DNA of 64,000 bases, taken from Phycisphaerae bacterium RAS2. GTDB lineage: Bacteria; Planctomycetota; Phycisphaerae; UBA1845; UTPLA1. Positions 15,258 to 23,518 of the stretch are shown piece by piece. The stretch is from the NCBI GenBank assembly GCA_007753915.1, contig CP036352.1:3535306-3599305 (forward strand), read 5' to 3'. Each line of letters opens with the position of its first letter. The first letter of the stretch is position 1. A model generated the notes under the pieces. It was not told where the DNA came from, did no database searches, and saw only the letters and a program-made list of their open reading frames with translations. A program made the position numbers and the translations under genes.

Positions 15258-17006
15258 TCACGACGCGCTCGCCGTCGCAGGCATTGCACGCGTTGACCGC
15301 CCCGGAGGGCCGAACCCGGCGAACATCTTGACCGCTTCGAGAAGGATGAGCGCCGCGAGAGCGAGGAGCAGGACAGCGATCCACGGCACCGGGTCGAGCG
15401 TCAGCCCCTGTCGGCCCAGGCGATCGGCCATGATCCGCGCCAGCGCCCAGGCGCTCATGACATACATGAACACCGTGGGCAGGCCGGTGACAAGGAGGAT
15501 CCACGGCGCGCGTTGCGTGCGCCAGAGCCAGACGGTGACGCCCAGCAGCGTGAGCGCGGCGAGAAGCTGATTGCTCGCGCCGAACAACTCCCAGAAGACC
15601 CGCCAGACCGGCACGATTTTCCCGCTCGCATCCGTCGCCTGCCGCAGCAGGAAGAACAGCGGCACGCAGATCGTCAGGGCCGTGGCGGCGAGTCGCCCGG
15701 CTCGGCTGCGCCAGCCGAACAACTCCTGCAGGACGTATCGCCCGAGGCGCGTGCAGACGTCAAGCGTGTCATAGACAAACGTCGTAAAAGCCATCAGGGC
15801 GAACGAGACGCCGAACGTCGCCGGCACGCCGATGACTTCGAGAAAACTGCCGATCCCCGTGGCATACAGAAAGTTCGGCTGCGGCCCCTTCCCGCCGGCG
15901 AGCAGGGGCGAGTCGAGCGACAACCGCATGACGCAAGCGAGCGAGACGACGGCGACCATGGCTTCCAGGAGCATCGCGCCGTAGCCGATCGCGCGGGCGT
16001 CGGTCTCCGTGCGCAGCTGCTTGGAAGTCGTGCCGGACGCGACGATGGAGTGAAAGCCCGAGCAGGCGCCGCAGGCGATCACGATGAAGAGCATGGGAAA
16101 GAGCGACTCGCCGCGAGGTGTCTGCCAGCCGGTGAAGGCAGGATACTCCACGCGGTCGCCGCTAAGGATCAGCCCGAGCGCGCCGCCGAACAGCGCGACG
16201 TAAAGAAAGTATCCGCCCAGATGGCCGCGAGGTTGAAGCAGCAGCCACATCGGCAGGACCGAAGCGACGAAGCAATATGCGAGCAAGGCGACGCCCCAGA
16301 CCTTTTGCGCCGTCGCCGGCGTCGTGTCGAGCATGGCGGAGAGGTCGAGGGGGATGTACTGACCGACCCAGATGGCGAGGCCGACGAGCGGGACGAAGAT
16401 GATCGTCGCCTTGTTCAGCGACAGGCGGGTCCATCGCAGGAGCAGGCCCATGATGATCGGCAGGGCGAGGTACAGCAGCGATGAGGTGGCAATGCCGCCG
16501 CCGCTGACTTCCTGCCCGCTTTCCAGCCCCACCTGCCCGATGAAGCTCGACGCGGTGATGTCGGTGAAGGCGACGACGATGTAAACGAGCGCGAACCACA
16601 CAAATGCGAGGAACAACGTGTGCGAGCGGCGGGTCATGTGCTCGCGGACGACTTCGGCGATGGATCGCGACTTGTGCCGGATGGAGGCGACCAGCGCGGT
16701 GAAATCGTGGACGCCGCCGATGAAAATCGAGCCGATCAAAATCCAGGCAAGCGCCGGGAGCCAGCCGAACATCGCGCCGGCGAGAATCGGTCCGACGATT
16801 GGCCCGGCCGCGGCGATGGCGGAGAAGTGCTGGCTAAGAAGAAACTTCTTCTCAATGGGGGCGTAATCGACATCGTCGCGGAGTGTCACCGCGGGCGTCG
16901 GCGTGCTCGGATCGAGCCGAAGGACGCGCGCGAGGAAGCCGCCATACAGCCGGTAGGCGATTGAAAGGATGAGCGCGGATGCGACAACAATCACAAGCAG
17001 GTGCAT
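15258..17006 (-). CDS. cstA: Carbon starvation protein CstA family (peptide/pyruvate transporter)
   Basis: A 582-aa polytopic inner-membrane protein with about 15 hydrophobic segments. Diagnostic parts are ALILSIAYRLYGGFLARVL at the N-terminus, KKFLLSQHFSAIAAAGPIVGPILA with the family's conserved His and Gly residues, IGSIFIGGVHDFTAL, and CGACSGFHSIVASGTTSKQL. The family imports peptides or pyruvate during carbon limitation. The length is shorter than E. coli CstA (701 aa) and closer to the compact form found in many phyla. The ATG at 17006 has GGAG six bases upstream and is preferred to the GTG at 17021. Confidence 0.93.
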   Translation of the reverse strand: MHLLVIVVASALILSIAYRLYGGFLARVLRLDPSTPTPAVTLRDDVDYAPIEKKFLLSQHFSAIAAAGPIVGPILAGAMFGWLPALAWILIGSIFIGGVHDFTALVASIRHKSRSIAEVVREHMTRRSHTLFLAFVWFALVYIVVAFTDITASSFIGQVGLESGQEVSGGGIATSSLLYLALPIIMGLLLRWTRLSLNKATIIFVPLVGLAIWVGQYIPLDLSAMLDTTPATAQKVWGVALLAYCFVASVLPMWLLLQPRGHLGGYFLYVALFGGALGLILSGDRVEYPAFTGWQTPRGESLFPMLFIVIACGACSGFHSIVASGTTSKQLRTETDARAIGYGAMLLEAMVAVVSLACVMRLSLDSPLLAGGKGPQPNFLYATGIGSFLEVIGVPATFGVSFALMAFTTFVYDTLDVCTRLGRYVLQELFGWRSRAGRLAATALTICVPLFFLLRQATDASGKIVPVWRVFWELFGASNQLLAALTLLGVTVWLWRTQRAPWILLVTGLPTVFMYVMSAWALARIMADRLGRQGLTLDPVPWIAVLLLALAALILLEAVKMFAGFGPPGRSTRAMPATASAS

Positions 17007-17133
17007 CCGCGACTCCAACACCGTTCATGGCCGGGGCCGCCGAGCGACCGAATCCGGCCGTCACGCGAACCGACGGCGGGCACCACAATAGCCATGAACG
17101 ATCCGCCGATCAAGCAACGCCCGCGCGCCTGAC

Positions 17134-18066
17134 TCACGGCCGATAGACATCCGTACTCAAGTACTTCAACCCCGAATCGATCATCAGCGTGACGACGTGC
17201 GCGGTCGGGCCAAGCGATTGTGCCACACGCAGCGCGGCGACGACGTTCGCACCGGAGGATGTGCCGGCGCACAACCCCTCCTCGCGCGCGAGGCGACGGG
17301 CCATGTCCTTTGCCTCGGCGGTGCTCACCGGCTCGATGCGGTCTGCCAAACTCGGCTCCCACAGCGGCGGCGGGCGGCCGATGCCGATGCCTTCGATCGT
17401 GTGCGCTCCGGGTGAGCCGCCCGAGAGCACGGCGGACTCGGCCGGCTCGACCGCGACAAATTGCAATTTCGGGTTGCGCCGCCGCAGCATCGTGACCACG
17501 CCGCGCGACGACGCGCCGGTGCCGACGGCCTGCACGAACGCATCGACCCGCCCGCCGGTCTGCAACCAGATTTCCTCGGCGAGGCCGTGATAGCCCGAAG
17601 GGCTGTCGGTGTTGTTGAGCTGATCGGTCCAGAAGGTGTTCGGCTCGCGGCTGATCTCGTGCGCGGCTGCGATCATGTCGTTGAAGAGCTGCTTCGTGCT
17701 CAAGCCGCCTTCGCTGTGGATAAGCGTGATCTCCGCGCCGAGGGCGGCCATGTGCGCGCGCTTCTCGCCGCTGAAGGCGTTTGAAGAAACCAGTCGCAGG
17801 CGATAGCCACGCGCAGCGCAGACCAGCGCCAGCGACGTGCCGGTGCTGCCGCCGGTGTACTCGACGACCGTGCCGTCGGGCTTCAGTCGGCCGTCGCGCT
17901 GGGCGGCGTCGAGCATGGCGAGGGCGACGCGGTCTTTCATGCTGCCGGTGGGATTCTCCCACTCAAGCTTAACGGAGATTCGCGCGCAGCCATCGGGCAC
18001 GACGCGACGAAGCGGCACGAGCGAGGTGTTGCCGATGGCGGCGAGGATTGCGGCGTCGGGCGTCAT
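17134..18066 (-). CDS. cysK: Cysteine synthase family PLP-dependent enzyme
   Basis: A fold-type II PLP enzyme of 310 aa, most like O-acetylserine sulfhydrylase, which makes cysteine from O-acetylserine and sulfide. It starts with IGNTSLVPLRRV, has the Schiff-base lysine in NPTGSMKDRVA (K44), a substrate-loop variant EYTGGSTGTSLA where most cysteine synthases have TSGNTG, and the PLP-phosphate loop AVGTGASSRGV. The GGSTGTS variant is common in a subgroup of cysteine synthase/cystathionine beta-synthase-like proteins, so exact substrate use is not certain. It lies 127 bases upstream of cstA on the same strand. Confidence 0.85.
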   Translation of the reverse strand: MTPDAAILAAIGNTSLVPLRRVVPDGCARISVKLEWENPTGSMKDRVALAMLDAAQRDGRLKPDGTVVEYTGGSTGTSLALVCAARGYRLRLVSSNAFSGEKRAHMAALGAEITLIHSEGGLSTKQLFNDMIAAAHEISREPNTFWTDQLNNTDSPSGYHGLAEEIWLQTGGRVDAFVQAVGTGASSRGVVTMLRRRNPKLQFVAVEPAESAVLSGGSPGAHTIEGIGIGRPPPLWEPSLADRIEPVSTAEAKDMARRLAREEGLCAGTSSGANVVAALRVAQSLGPTAHVVTLMIDSGLKYLSTDVYRP

Positions 18067-18079
18067 GGCGCGCGGAAAT

Positions 18080-18976
18080 CTAATTCAACAAGGCCTGAAT
18101 GAACAGCGCGATGTCCGATCCGTCGGTCGTTTGTGAGCAGTTCAGATCAGACTGGGCGATGTGCTGCGGGTCGGTGTCCAGCCCGAGCAACACGTCGACA
18201 AAGAGCGGCACATCCGGCAGGTCGGCGTCGCCGCTGTCATCGAGATCGCCGATGGCCGGGCAGCCGCGAAGGAGTCGAATGTCGTCGAAATCGACTTCGA
18301 TGCCGGGGTCCATGGGCGTGTCGATCTGATTGAGATTGATAAGGCGGACGGCGAGTGGCTGGCCGGCCTGCGGGTGCGACGGGCCGATGGCGATCTGCAC
18401 GGTGCTGACAGCCCAATGACCATCCGGAATGGTCCCGGTGAGGGTGTTGTTGTCCTGCGCGATGACGACGCCGCCGGCGAGCAGTTGCACCTGATAGCCG
18501 GGGAACCCATCGAGATCGAAGAAACCGAAGACATCGCAAGGCGGCGGACCCTGGCCCGAGGCGATGTTGCCCACGTGCGCGGTGAGGGTGTAGATCGTGT
18601 CGGTTTCGAGACTCGCGCCCAGTGTCTGAACCAGCCCCATCGGTCCTCGACCGATGTCGCCTTGCAGGAAGACGAGCGCGACGTGATCTCCCTCCGGCGC
18701 ACCGTCGACGAAGTGCGGCCCGCCGGGTTGAGTGTTGAGCGCGCCGATGGCATCGACCGCGCCGTCGAAGATACCGGTCGGGTCGTACAGCGTCCAACCG
18801 GTCGGGGTCAGGCCCGCGAAGCAATTCGTGGCCACGGGATTGGACTCGAAGCCGGCGTTGGTGATCGGGATCGGGTCGCCGCCCGGCGAACCGGCGAGAG
18901 CATTCTGCTCAACGGCTGCGACGACGAGCGTGAGCGCGAATGCGAATCCGGCGAGTGAATGCAGAGACGTCGTCAC
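18080..18976 (-). CDS. Secreted protein with C-terminal dockerin-like module
   Basis: A 298-aa exported protein of unknown function. The GTG at 18976 is preferred because GGAAGGA lies seven bases upstream; the product begins with a signal peptide (SLAGFAFALTLVVAAVEQNALA). The middle region (ITNAGFESN...GWTLYDPTG...DFDDIRLL) is a jelly-roll, PEP-CTERM-type carbohydrate-binding-like domain. The last 55 residues are a dockerin-like pair of calcium loops, GDLDDSGDADLPDVPLFVD and SDLNCSQTTDGSDIALFIQ. The same module ends the proteins at 37804 and 59752. It lies 13 bases upstream of the cysteine synthase gene, possibly by chance. Confidence 0.75.
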   Translation of the reverse strand: MTTSLHSLAGFAFALTLVVAAVEQNALAGSPGGDPIPITNAGFESNPVATNCFAGLTPTGWTLYDPTGIFDGAVDAIGALNTQPGGPHFVDGAPEGDHVALVFLQGDIGRGPMGLVQTLGASLETDTIYTLTAHVGNIASGQGPPPCDVFGFFDLDGFPGYQVQLLAGGVVIAQDNNTLTGTIPDGHWAVSTVQIAIGPSHPQAGQPLAVRLINLNQIDTPMDPGIEVDFDDIRLLRGCPAIGDLDDSGDADLPDVPLFVDVLLGLDTDPQHIAQSDLNCSQTTDGSDIALFIQALLN

Positions 18977-19067
18977 GTAGCTTCCTTCCAAGTCCGGCGA
19001 GTCGAACGGCCGTCGCAGCGAAGCGAGGGGGCGATATGCCCATTATACCAGTTCGGAAGGTGTCGTT

Positions 19068-19649
19068 TCAGGGGGCGTAGTTGGTCAGGTCGCGCAGGCG
19101 CGTGATCTCAATTCCGTCAATCCGCTCGGGGCGGAGTGCCGTGATACGCCAGGCGTCGCCCTCGCGCCGCCAATCGAGGCTCCACGACCCCACGTGAAAC
19201 TCCCCCACGCCCCCGTCGATGCTCACCGTCGCCCGCGCGCCCAGCCCCATCCGCGCCGTGTCGCCCTCGACGCGGATCGTCGGTGAAAGCGACGAATCGT
19301 AAATCCGCATCCGCGCCAGTCGGCCGTTGATCAACCGCAGCACATCATCTCGCGCGAGGCCCTCGCAGTCGTATTCAGCGCTGACGGCCTGCGCGATCGC
19401 CGCGGTGTTTTTCTGTTCGACGGCGCGAACGAACTCGCGCAGCGCGTGATCGATCCGTTCGCGATCGGTCTCGACGAGTGATTGCAACCCGAAGAGCGCC
19501 GCCATCGCCAGCAGGCCGATCGGCAGAATACGATGCCGCGCGGCGCCCTCCAGCCGACGGCGCGCAAACAACATCACCGCCAGCGCAAGAAAACAGACGA
19601 CGCCGAGCCGCGCGGGGCTTTCCAGGAATGTCACGGAGAGAAAGTCCAT
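19068..19649 (-). CDS. Membrane-anchored hypothetical protein with an NTF2-like domain
   Basis: I do not recognise a named family. The 193-aa protein has two N-terminal hydrophobic helices (LGVVCFLALAVMLFA and ILPIGLLAMAALFGL), then a soluble domain beginning DHALREFVRAVEQKNTAAIAQAV and ending SWSLDWRREGDAWRITALRPERIDG. The helix-plus-beta pattern and the closing W-x-I-x-x-L strand are typical of SnoaL/NTF2-like domains. It is followed downstream by the dockerin gene and preceded by dusB with a 23-base gap, so it may belong to the dusB transcript. Confidence 0.6.
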   Translation of the reverse strand: MDFLSVTFLESPARLGVVCFLALAVMLFARRRLEGAARHRILPIGLLAMAALFGLQSLVETDRERIDHALREFVRAVEQKNTAAIAQAVSAEYDCEGLARDDVLRLINGRLARMRIYDSSLSPTIRVEGDTARMGLGARATVSIDGGVGEFHVGSWSLDWRREGDAWRITALRPERIDGIEITRLRDLTNYAP

Positions 19650-19672
19650 GGTGCCTGTTCAGGCTGGCGAAT

Positions 19673-20743
19673 TCATGCCGTCACCGGCTCGCACGTCCAC
19701 GCGGCTCCCGCGGCGATGAGCGACTCGGGCCGCGGCCGGCGCGTCACGGGGCCGTACGCATCGTCCGCGGCGTACCATTGATCAAGCATGGCGTGCCAGC
19801 CGTCGGCATCCGCAACGGCGAGGAAGGCTCGCTTCACCTCCGCGTGACACGGGTGCAGTTCGCTGTACCGCACGCCGAACTTCCGCAGTAGCGGCGCGGC
19901 CAGTTTCTCGCCGTAGTGTTCTACCATCAGGTTGTAATGGCGCTGCAGCGCGGCCCGTTGCTGCAAAATGGTCGGCGGCGGGGGCAGGTCGCGCCCGGCC
20001 ACCAGCGCGCGAACTTCGTTGAAGATGAAGGGGTTGCCGATTGCGCCGCGGGCAATGGAGCAGCCATCGACGCCCGTCTCCTGCAACATGCGTACGCAAT
20101 CGGCGGCGCTGAACAGATCGCCGCTTCCCAGAATCGTCCGATTGCCGGCGTGCCGCTTGACGCGCGCGAGAAACGCCCAGTTGCTCGGCCCCACATAGCG
20201 CTGTCGCACCGTGCGCCCGTGAACCGTGACCGCGGCAAGGCCGATCTCAAACGCCGCATCCAGCACGGCGAAGAAGTTCCGCTCGCTCTCTTCTGTGTCG
20301 TCCATGCCGCGCCGCATCTTCACGGTGACCGGCACGCGCGCGCCGACCGCGTCGTAAACCCGGCGAAGAATATCGACGGCCGTTTCCGGCGCGGAAAGGA
20401 GAAACCCGCCGCGGCATCGGCCCAGCACTTTTTTCACCGGGCAGCCGAAATTGATGTCGATCACGTCGTAGCCGATCTCGACAAGGGCGTGAGCGGCCTG
20501 AGCGAATTGCTCCGGCTCGCTGCCCATGAGCTGCCCGGCGACCGGGTGATCGGTTTGCGGAATGGCCAGCATCCGGCGCATCTTCTTGCCGCCGGTGTTC
20601 ACGAGCTTGTCGAGCACGACCTCGTTGAGCGTGTAGGGGCAGCCGTATTCGCGCGCGAGCAGGCGCATGGGCGCGTCGCTGTAGCCGGACAGCGCGGCCT
20701 GCACGAAGGGAACTTCAAGCGTGATCGAGCCGATTCGCAGCAT
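19673..20743 (-). CDS. dusB: tRNA-dihydrouridine synthase
   Basis: FMN enzyme that reduces uridine to dihydrouridine in tRNA D-loops. The 356-aa protein has the N-terminal barrel PFVQAALSGYSDAPMRLLAREYGCPYTLNE, the FMN-contact MGSEPEQFAQAA, the catalytic cysteine motif DINFGCPVKKVLGRCRGG (C101), VTVKMRRG with the FMN lysine, HGRTVRQRY and the C-terminal helical domain. Most DusB enzymes read NMGCPxxKVxxxxxGxAL, so the RCRGG stretch is a mild variant. The ATG at 20743 is preferred to a TTG twelve bases upstream. It lies 15 bases after the hydrolase gene. Confidence 0.92.
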   Translation of the reverse strand: MLRIGSITLEVPFVQAALSGYSDAPMRLLAREYGCPYTLNEVVLDKLVNTGGKKMRRMLAIPQTDHPVAGQLMGSEPEQFAQAAHALVEIGYDVIDINFGCPVKKVLGRCRGGFLLSAPETAVDILRRVYDAVGARVPVTVKMRRGMDDTEESERNFFAVLDAAFEIGLAAVTVHGRTVRQRYVGPSNWAFLARVKRHAGNRTILGSGDLFSAADCVRMLQETGVDGCSIARGAIGNPFIFNEVRALVAGRDLPPPPTILQQRAALQRHYNLMVEHYGEKLAAPLLRKFGVRYSELHPCHAEVKRAFLAVADADGWHAMLDQWYAADDAYGPVTRRPRPESLIAAGAAWTCEPVTA

Positions 20744-20758
20744 GGGAGCGACCAACGG

Positions 20759-21595
20759 TTATTTCTTCGTCGCCTTGGAAACGAACTCAATGATGGCATC
20801 CATGATTTCACCGCTGCGGCGATAGTCGGGCGCGAACAAGTTCGTGCCGTGGCGCTCGCGGCCGCCTGGGAACATGCCGCCCGTCGCGCGATCGCCCGAG
20901 GCCTGAATGAGCTTGGTCACAGCGGCGTATTCGCCCTCCGGCGCGATCAGCAGCGCATCGCGCGGCATGAGTTTCTTGATGTGTGAGAGCGAATCGACGC
21001 CGAAGTAGTTCGTGCCCGGCGAGAGACACACCACCGCCTTCACGTCCTTGTCCTTCGCGCCGTACTGAATCGAAATGCTGCACCCGATGCTCGCGCCGAT
21101 GCATGCGACGCGCGTTGTGTCGCACTCCGGACGCCCGGCCAGCCATTTCTTGGCGGCCTCGCAATCCTTCCACGCATCGGCGAAAAGCGATTCATCGCGG
21201 TCGGCATATTGTCGGGCGAGCTTGCTTTCGGCCCCGCCGCTGCTGCCGCCCTTGCCGCGGATGTCATACGCGAGGACCGCGAACCCCGCCTCGTGCAGCT
21301 TCGGTACGAACGGGGCCCAGCTTGTGCGGTCGGCAGGATACATGTGGATGAGGATGGCGACGGGGTGCTTCGCGGCCGATTTCGATTTGCCGGTAGAGCC
21401 GGCCTTCGCGCCGGACTGGTTGGCCGCATTTACTGCGCCGGACTTGGCCTTCGCCGAGGCGGCCGCAGCTACGGGCGCGTAGTAGTCGCCCTCGATCGTC
21501 ACACCGTCGGAGGTTTTGAATGAGACCGTTTGCGATTTCGGCATGCCGCCGGACAGCAACAGGCTGATGGCAAACGCGAGTGGGGTGAGGGGCAT
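20759..21595 (-). CDS. Secreted alpha/beta hydrolase (dienelactone hydrolase-like)
   Basis: A 278-aa exported hydrolase. The N-terminus MPLTPLAFAISLLLSGGMP is a signal peptide, residues 45-75 form an Ala/Ser/Lys-rich linker, and the alpha/beta core follows: AILIHMYPADRTSW (oxyanion region), AYDIRGKGGS, and the nucleophile elbow IGASIGCSISI with GxSxG. The probable acid is in LLIAPEGEY and the catalytic His in RERHGTNLF. The order nucleophile-acid-His is standard. Substrate unknown. It lies 12 bases after hslU and probably shares its transcript. Confidence 0.85.
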   Translation of the reverse strand: MPLTPLAFAISLLLSGGMPKSQTVSFKTSDGVTIEGDYYAPVAAAASAKAKSGAVNAANQSGAKAGSTGKSKSAAKHPVAILIHMYPADRTSWAPFVPKLHEAGFAVLAYDIRGKGGSSGGAESKLARQYADRDESLFADAWKDCEAAKKWLAGRPECDTTRVACIGASIGCSISIQYGAKDKDVKAVVCLSPGTNYFGVDSLSHIKKLMPRDALLIAPEGEYAAVTKLIQASGDRATGGMFPGGRERHGTNLFAPDYRRSGEIMDAIIEFVSKATKK

Positions 21596-21607
21596 GGCAA
21601 TCTCCCG

Positions 21608-22948
21608 TCAGAGAATGAACTTGCTAAGGTCTTCGTCCTTGACGATTTCAGACAGCCGCTTCCGCACGAACGCGCCGTCGATGGTCACGGATTTCCCGCC
21701 CATCTCCGGCGCGTCGAACGAAAGCTCCTCGACGACTTTCTCCATGATGGTCTGCAATCGTCTCGCGCCGATGTTCTCAGTGCGATGGTTGACGGTGCAG
21801 GCGACCGCCGCGACTTCGTCGATCGCGTCGTCGGTGAACTTGAGCGACAGACTCTCGGTGCCGAGCAAGGCGACCTGCTGCTTGGTGAGCGCGTTCTGCG
21901 GCTCGCGCAGGATGCGCACGAAATCCGCCTGCGTCAGCTCGTCCAATTCAACGCGGATCGGCAGCCGGCCTTGCAATTCGGGCATCAGATCGCTCGGTTT
22001 GGACGTGTGAAACGCCCCGGCCGCGACAAAGAGAATGTGATCGGTCTTCACCGGACCGTGCCGCGTGTTGACCGTCGATCCTTCGACGATCGGAAGCAGG
22101 TCGCGCTGAACTCCCTGCCGGCTGACGTCGGGGCCTTGCCCGTTGCGCCCGCCGCACAGCTTGTCCAACTCGTCAATGAACACGATGCCGGAATTTTCGG
22201 TGCGCTGCACGGCCATCTCGATGACCTTGTCGCGGTCGATGAGCTTCTCGCATTCCTGCTGAAAGAGAATGGCCCGGGCCTCGCGGATCGGCACGCGGCG
22301 GTCTTTTTGCTGCGACGGCATCAGCCGGTCGATCATGTCCTGAAACTCGGGGCCGATTTGATCGGGTCCGAGCGTCGTGGCGAACATGCCCATCGGCGGT
22401 GTTTTTTTCTCAACGCGCAGCTCGATGAATTTCTCCTCCAGCTCGCCGCTGCGAAGCTGCGCGCGGAACTTATCGCGCGTGCGCTGGCGACGCGCTTCGG
22501 ACTCGTCGTCCGTCGTAGCCGGCTCGCCCGTTGGGTCGGGCAGCAGTTCATCCAGCAGGCGCTCCTCGACCTGCGTCTGCGCCTGTTCGCGCACGACTTC
22601 GGACTGCTCCTTCTGCACCATGGCGATGGCCAGCTCGAGCAGATCGCGAATCATGCTCTCGACATCGCGGCCGACGTAGCCCACCTCGGTGAATTTGGTC
22701 GCTTCGACCTTGATGAACGGCGCGTTGACCAGCGCCGCCATGCGCCGGGCAATCTCGGTCTTGCCCACGCCGGTCGGACCGATCATCAGAATGTTCATCG
22801 GCGAGACTTCCTGGCGCATCGCGTCGGGCAGTTGCAAGCGCCGCCAGCGATTGCGCACCGCAACGGCGATGGCCCGCTTCGCGGCGGCCTGTCCGATGAT
22901 GAACTTATCCAGCGCGGCCACGATGGCGCGGGGGGTCAAGTCGTGCAT
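21608..22948 (-). CDS. hslU: ATP-dependent protease ATPase subunit HslU
   Basis: AAA+ unfoldase that feeds substrates to the HslV peptidase. The 446-aa protein has LTPRAIVAALDKFIIGQ, Walker A GPTGVGKTEIARR (about residues 57-69), the pore-loop motif KFTEVGYVGRDVESMIRDL, an inserted I-domain (about 110-240), Walker B GIVFIDELDKLC, and the sensor-2/C-terminal part NIGARRLQTIMEKV. It ends EDLSKFIL, the tail that docks into HslV, so a functional HslV is expected. No hslV gene lies next to it, although the two genes are usually adjacent. Ordering suggests a unit rpiB-hslU-hydrolase. Confidence 0.96.
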   Translation of the reverse strand: MHDLTPRAIVAALDKFIIGQAAAKRAIAVAVRNRWRRLQLPDAMRQEVSPMNILMIGPTGVGKTEIARRMAALVNAPFIKVEATKFTEVGYVGRDVESMIRDLLELAIAMVQKEQSEVVREQAQTQVEERLLDELLPDPTGEPATTDDESEARRQRTRDKFRAQLRSGELEEKFIELRVEKKTPPMGMFATTLGPDQIGPEFQDMIDRLMPSQQKDRRVPIREARAILFQQECEKLIDRDKVIEMAVQRTENSGIVFIDELDKLCGGRNGQGPDVSRQGVQRDLLPIVEGSTVNTRHGPVKTDHILFVAAGAFHTSKPSDLMPELQGRLPIRVELDELTQADFVRILREPQNALTKQQVALLGTESLSLKFTDDAIDEVAAVACTVNHRTENIGARRLQTIMEKVVEELSFDAPEMGGKSVTIDGAFVRKRLSEIVKDEDLSKFIL

Positions 22949-23053
22949 GGGGATGGATTTCCTGGGGCGGCGACGGCGCAGCCGTCACGCGTGAATTCCT
23001 CGTCCGATTTCGCGCAGCATTGTAGCCGGATCGGGGGGTTTTCGCAGCCGCGA

Positions 23054-23518
23054 CTACTTCGCGCGGTCGGGCCGGCACTCGGTGTGTTCGATGTCGCTGA
23101 TCTTGCCGATTCGCGCTTCGTGGCGGCCGCCCTCGAACGGCGTCTTGAGATAGACCTCGACGATGCGCCGCATGAGCGCGTCGCCGACGAGATCGGCGGG
23201 CAGGCAGAGGACGTTGGCGTTGTTGTGGCGGCGGGCCATTTCGGCCGTCAACTCGTCGTGGCAGAGCGCGGCGCGGATCCCGTGAATCTTGTTCGCGGTG
23301 ACGGACATGCCGATGCCGGTGCCGCAGAACAGAATGCCGAAGTCGCATTGGCCCGACTTGACGGCGCGGGCGGCGGCGGCGGCGGGATCGGGGTAGTCCA
23401 TCGACTTGGTCGAATCGGTCCCAAAATCGACAACAGTATGGCCCAGTTCTTCGAGCGCGGGCTTGATGTGACTCTTGGCGGTGAAGCCGCGATGGTCGGC
23501 TCCGAGGGCGATCTTCAT
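23054..23518 (-). CDS. rpiB: Ribose-5-phosphate isomerase B
   Basis: Interconverts ribose 5-phosphate and ribulose 5-phosphate. The 154-aa protein begins MKIALGADHRGFTAKS with the substrate Asp-His pair, has DYPDPAAAAARAV, and the active site ILFCGTGIGMSVTANKIHGIRAA with the catalytic Cys (about residue 65). The HDELTAEMARRHNNANVLCLPA segment supplies the second conserved His. Its ATG overlaps the stop of the upstream Sua5-phosphatase gene by four bases (23515-23518). The same gene order, Sua5, phosphatase, RpiB, is found as separate genes in the ywlC-ywlE-ywlF region of Bacillus subtilis. Confidence 0.96.
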   Translation of the reverse strand: MKIALGADHRGFTAKSHIKPALEELGHTVVDFGTDSTKSMDYPDPAAAAARAVKSGQCDFGILFCGTGIGMSVTANKIHGIRAALCHDELTAEMARRHNNANVLCLPADLVGDALMRRIVEVYLKTPFEGGRHEARIGKISDIEHTECRPDRAK

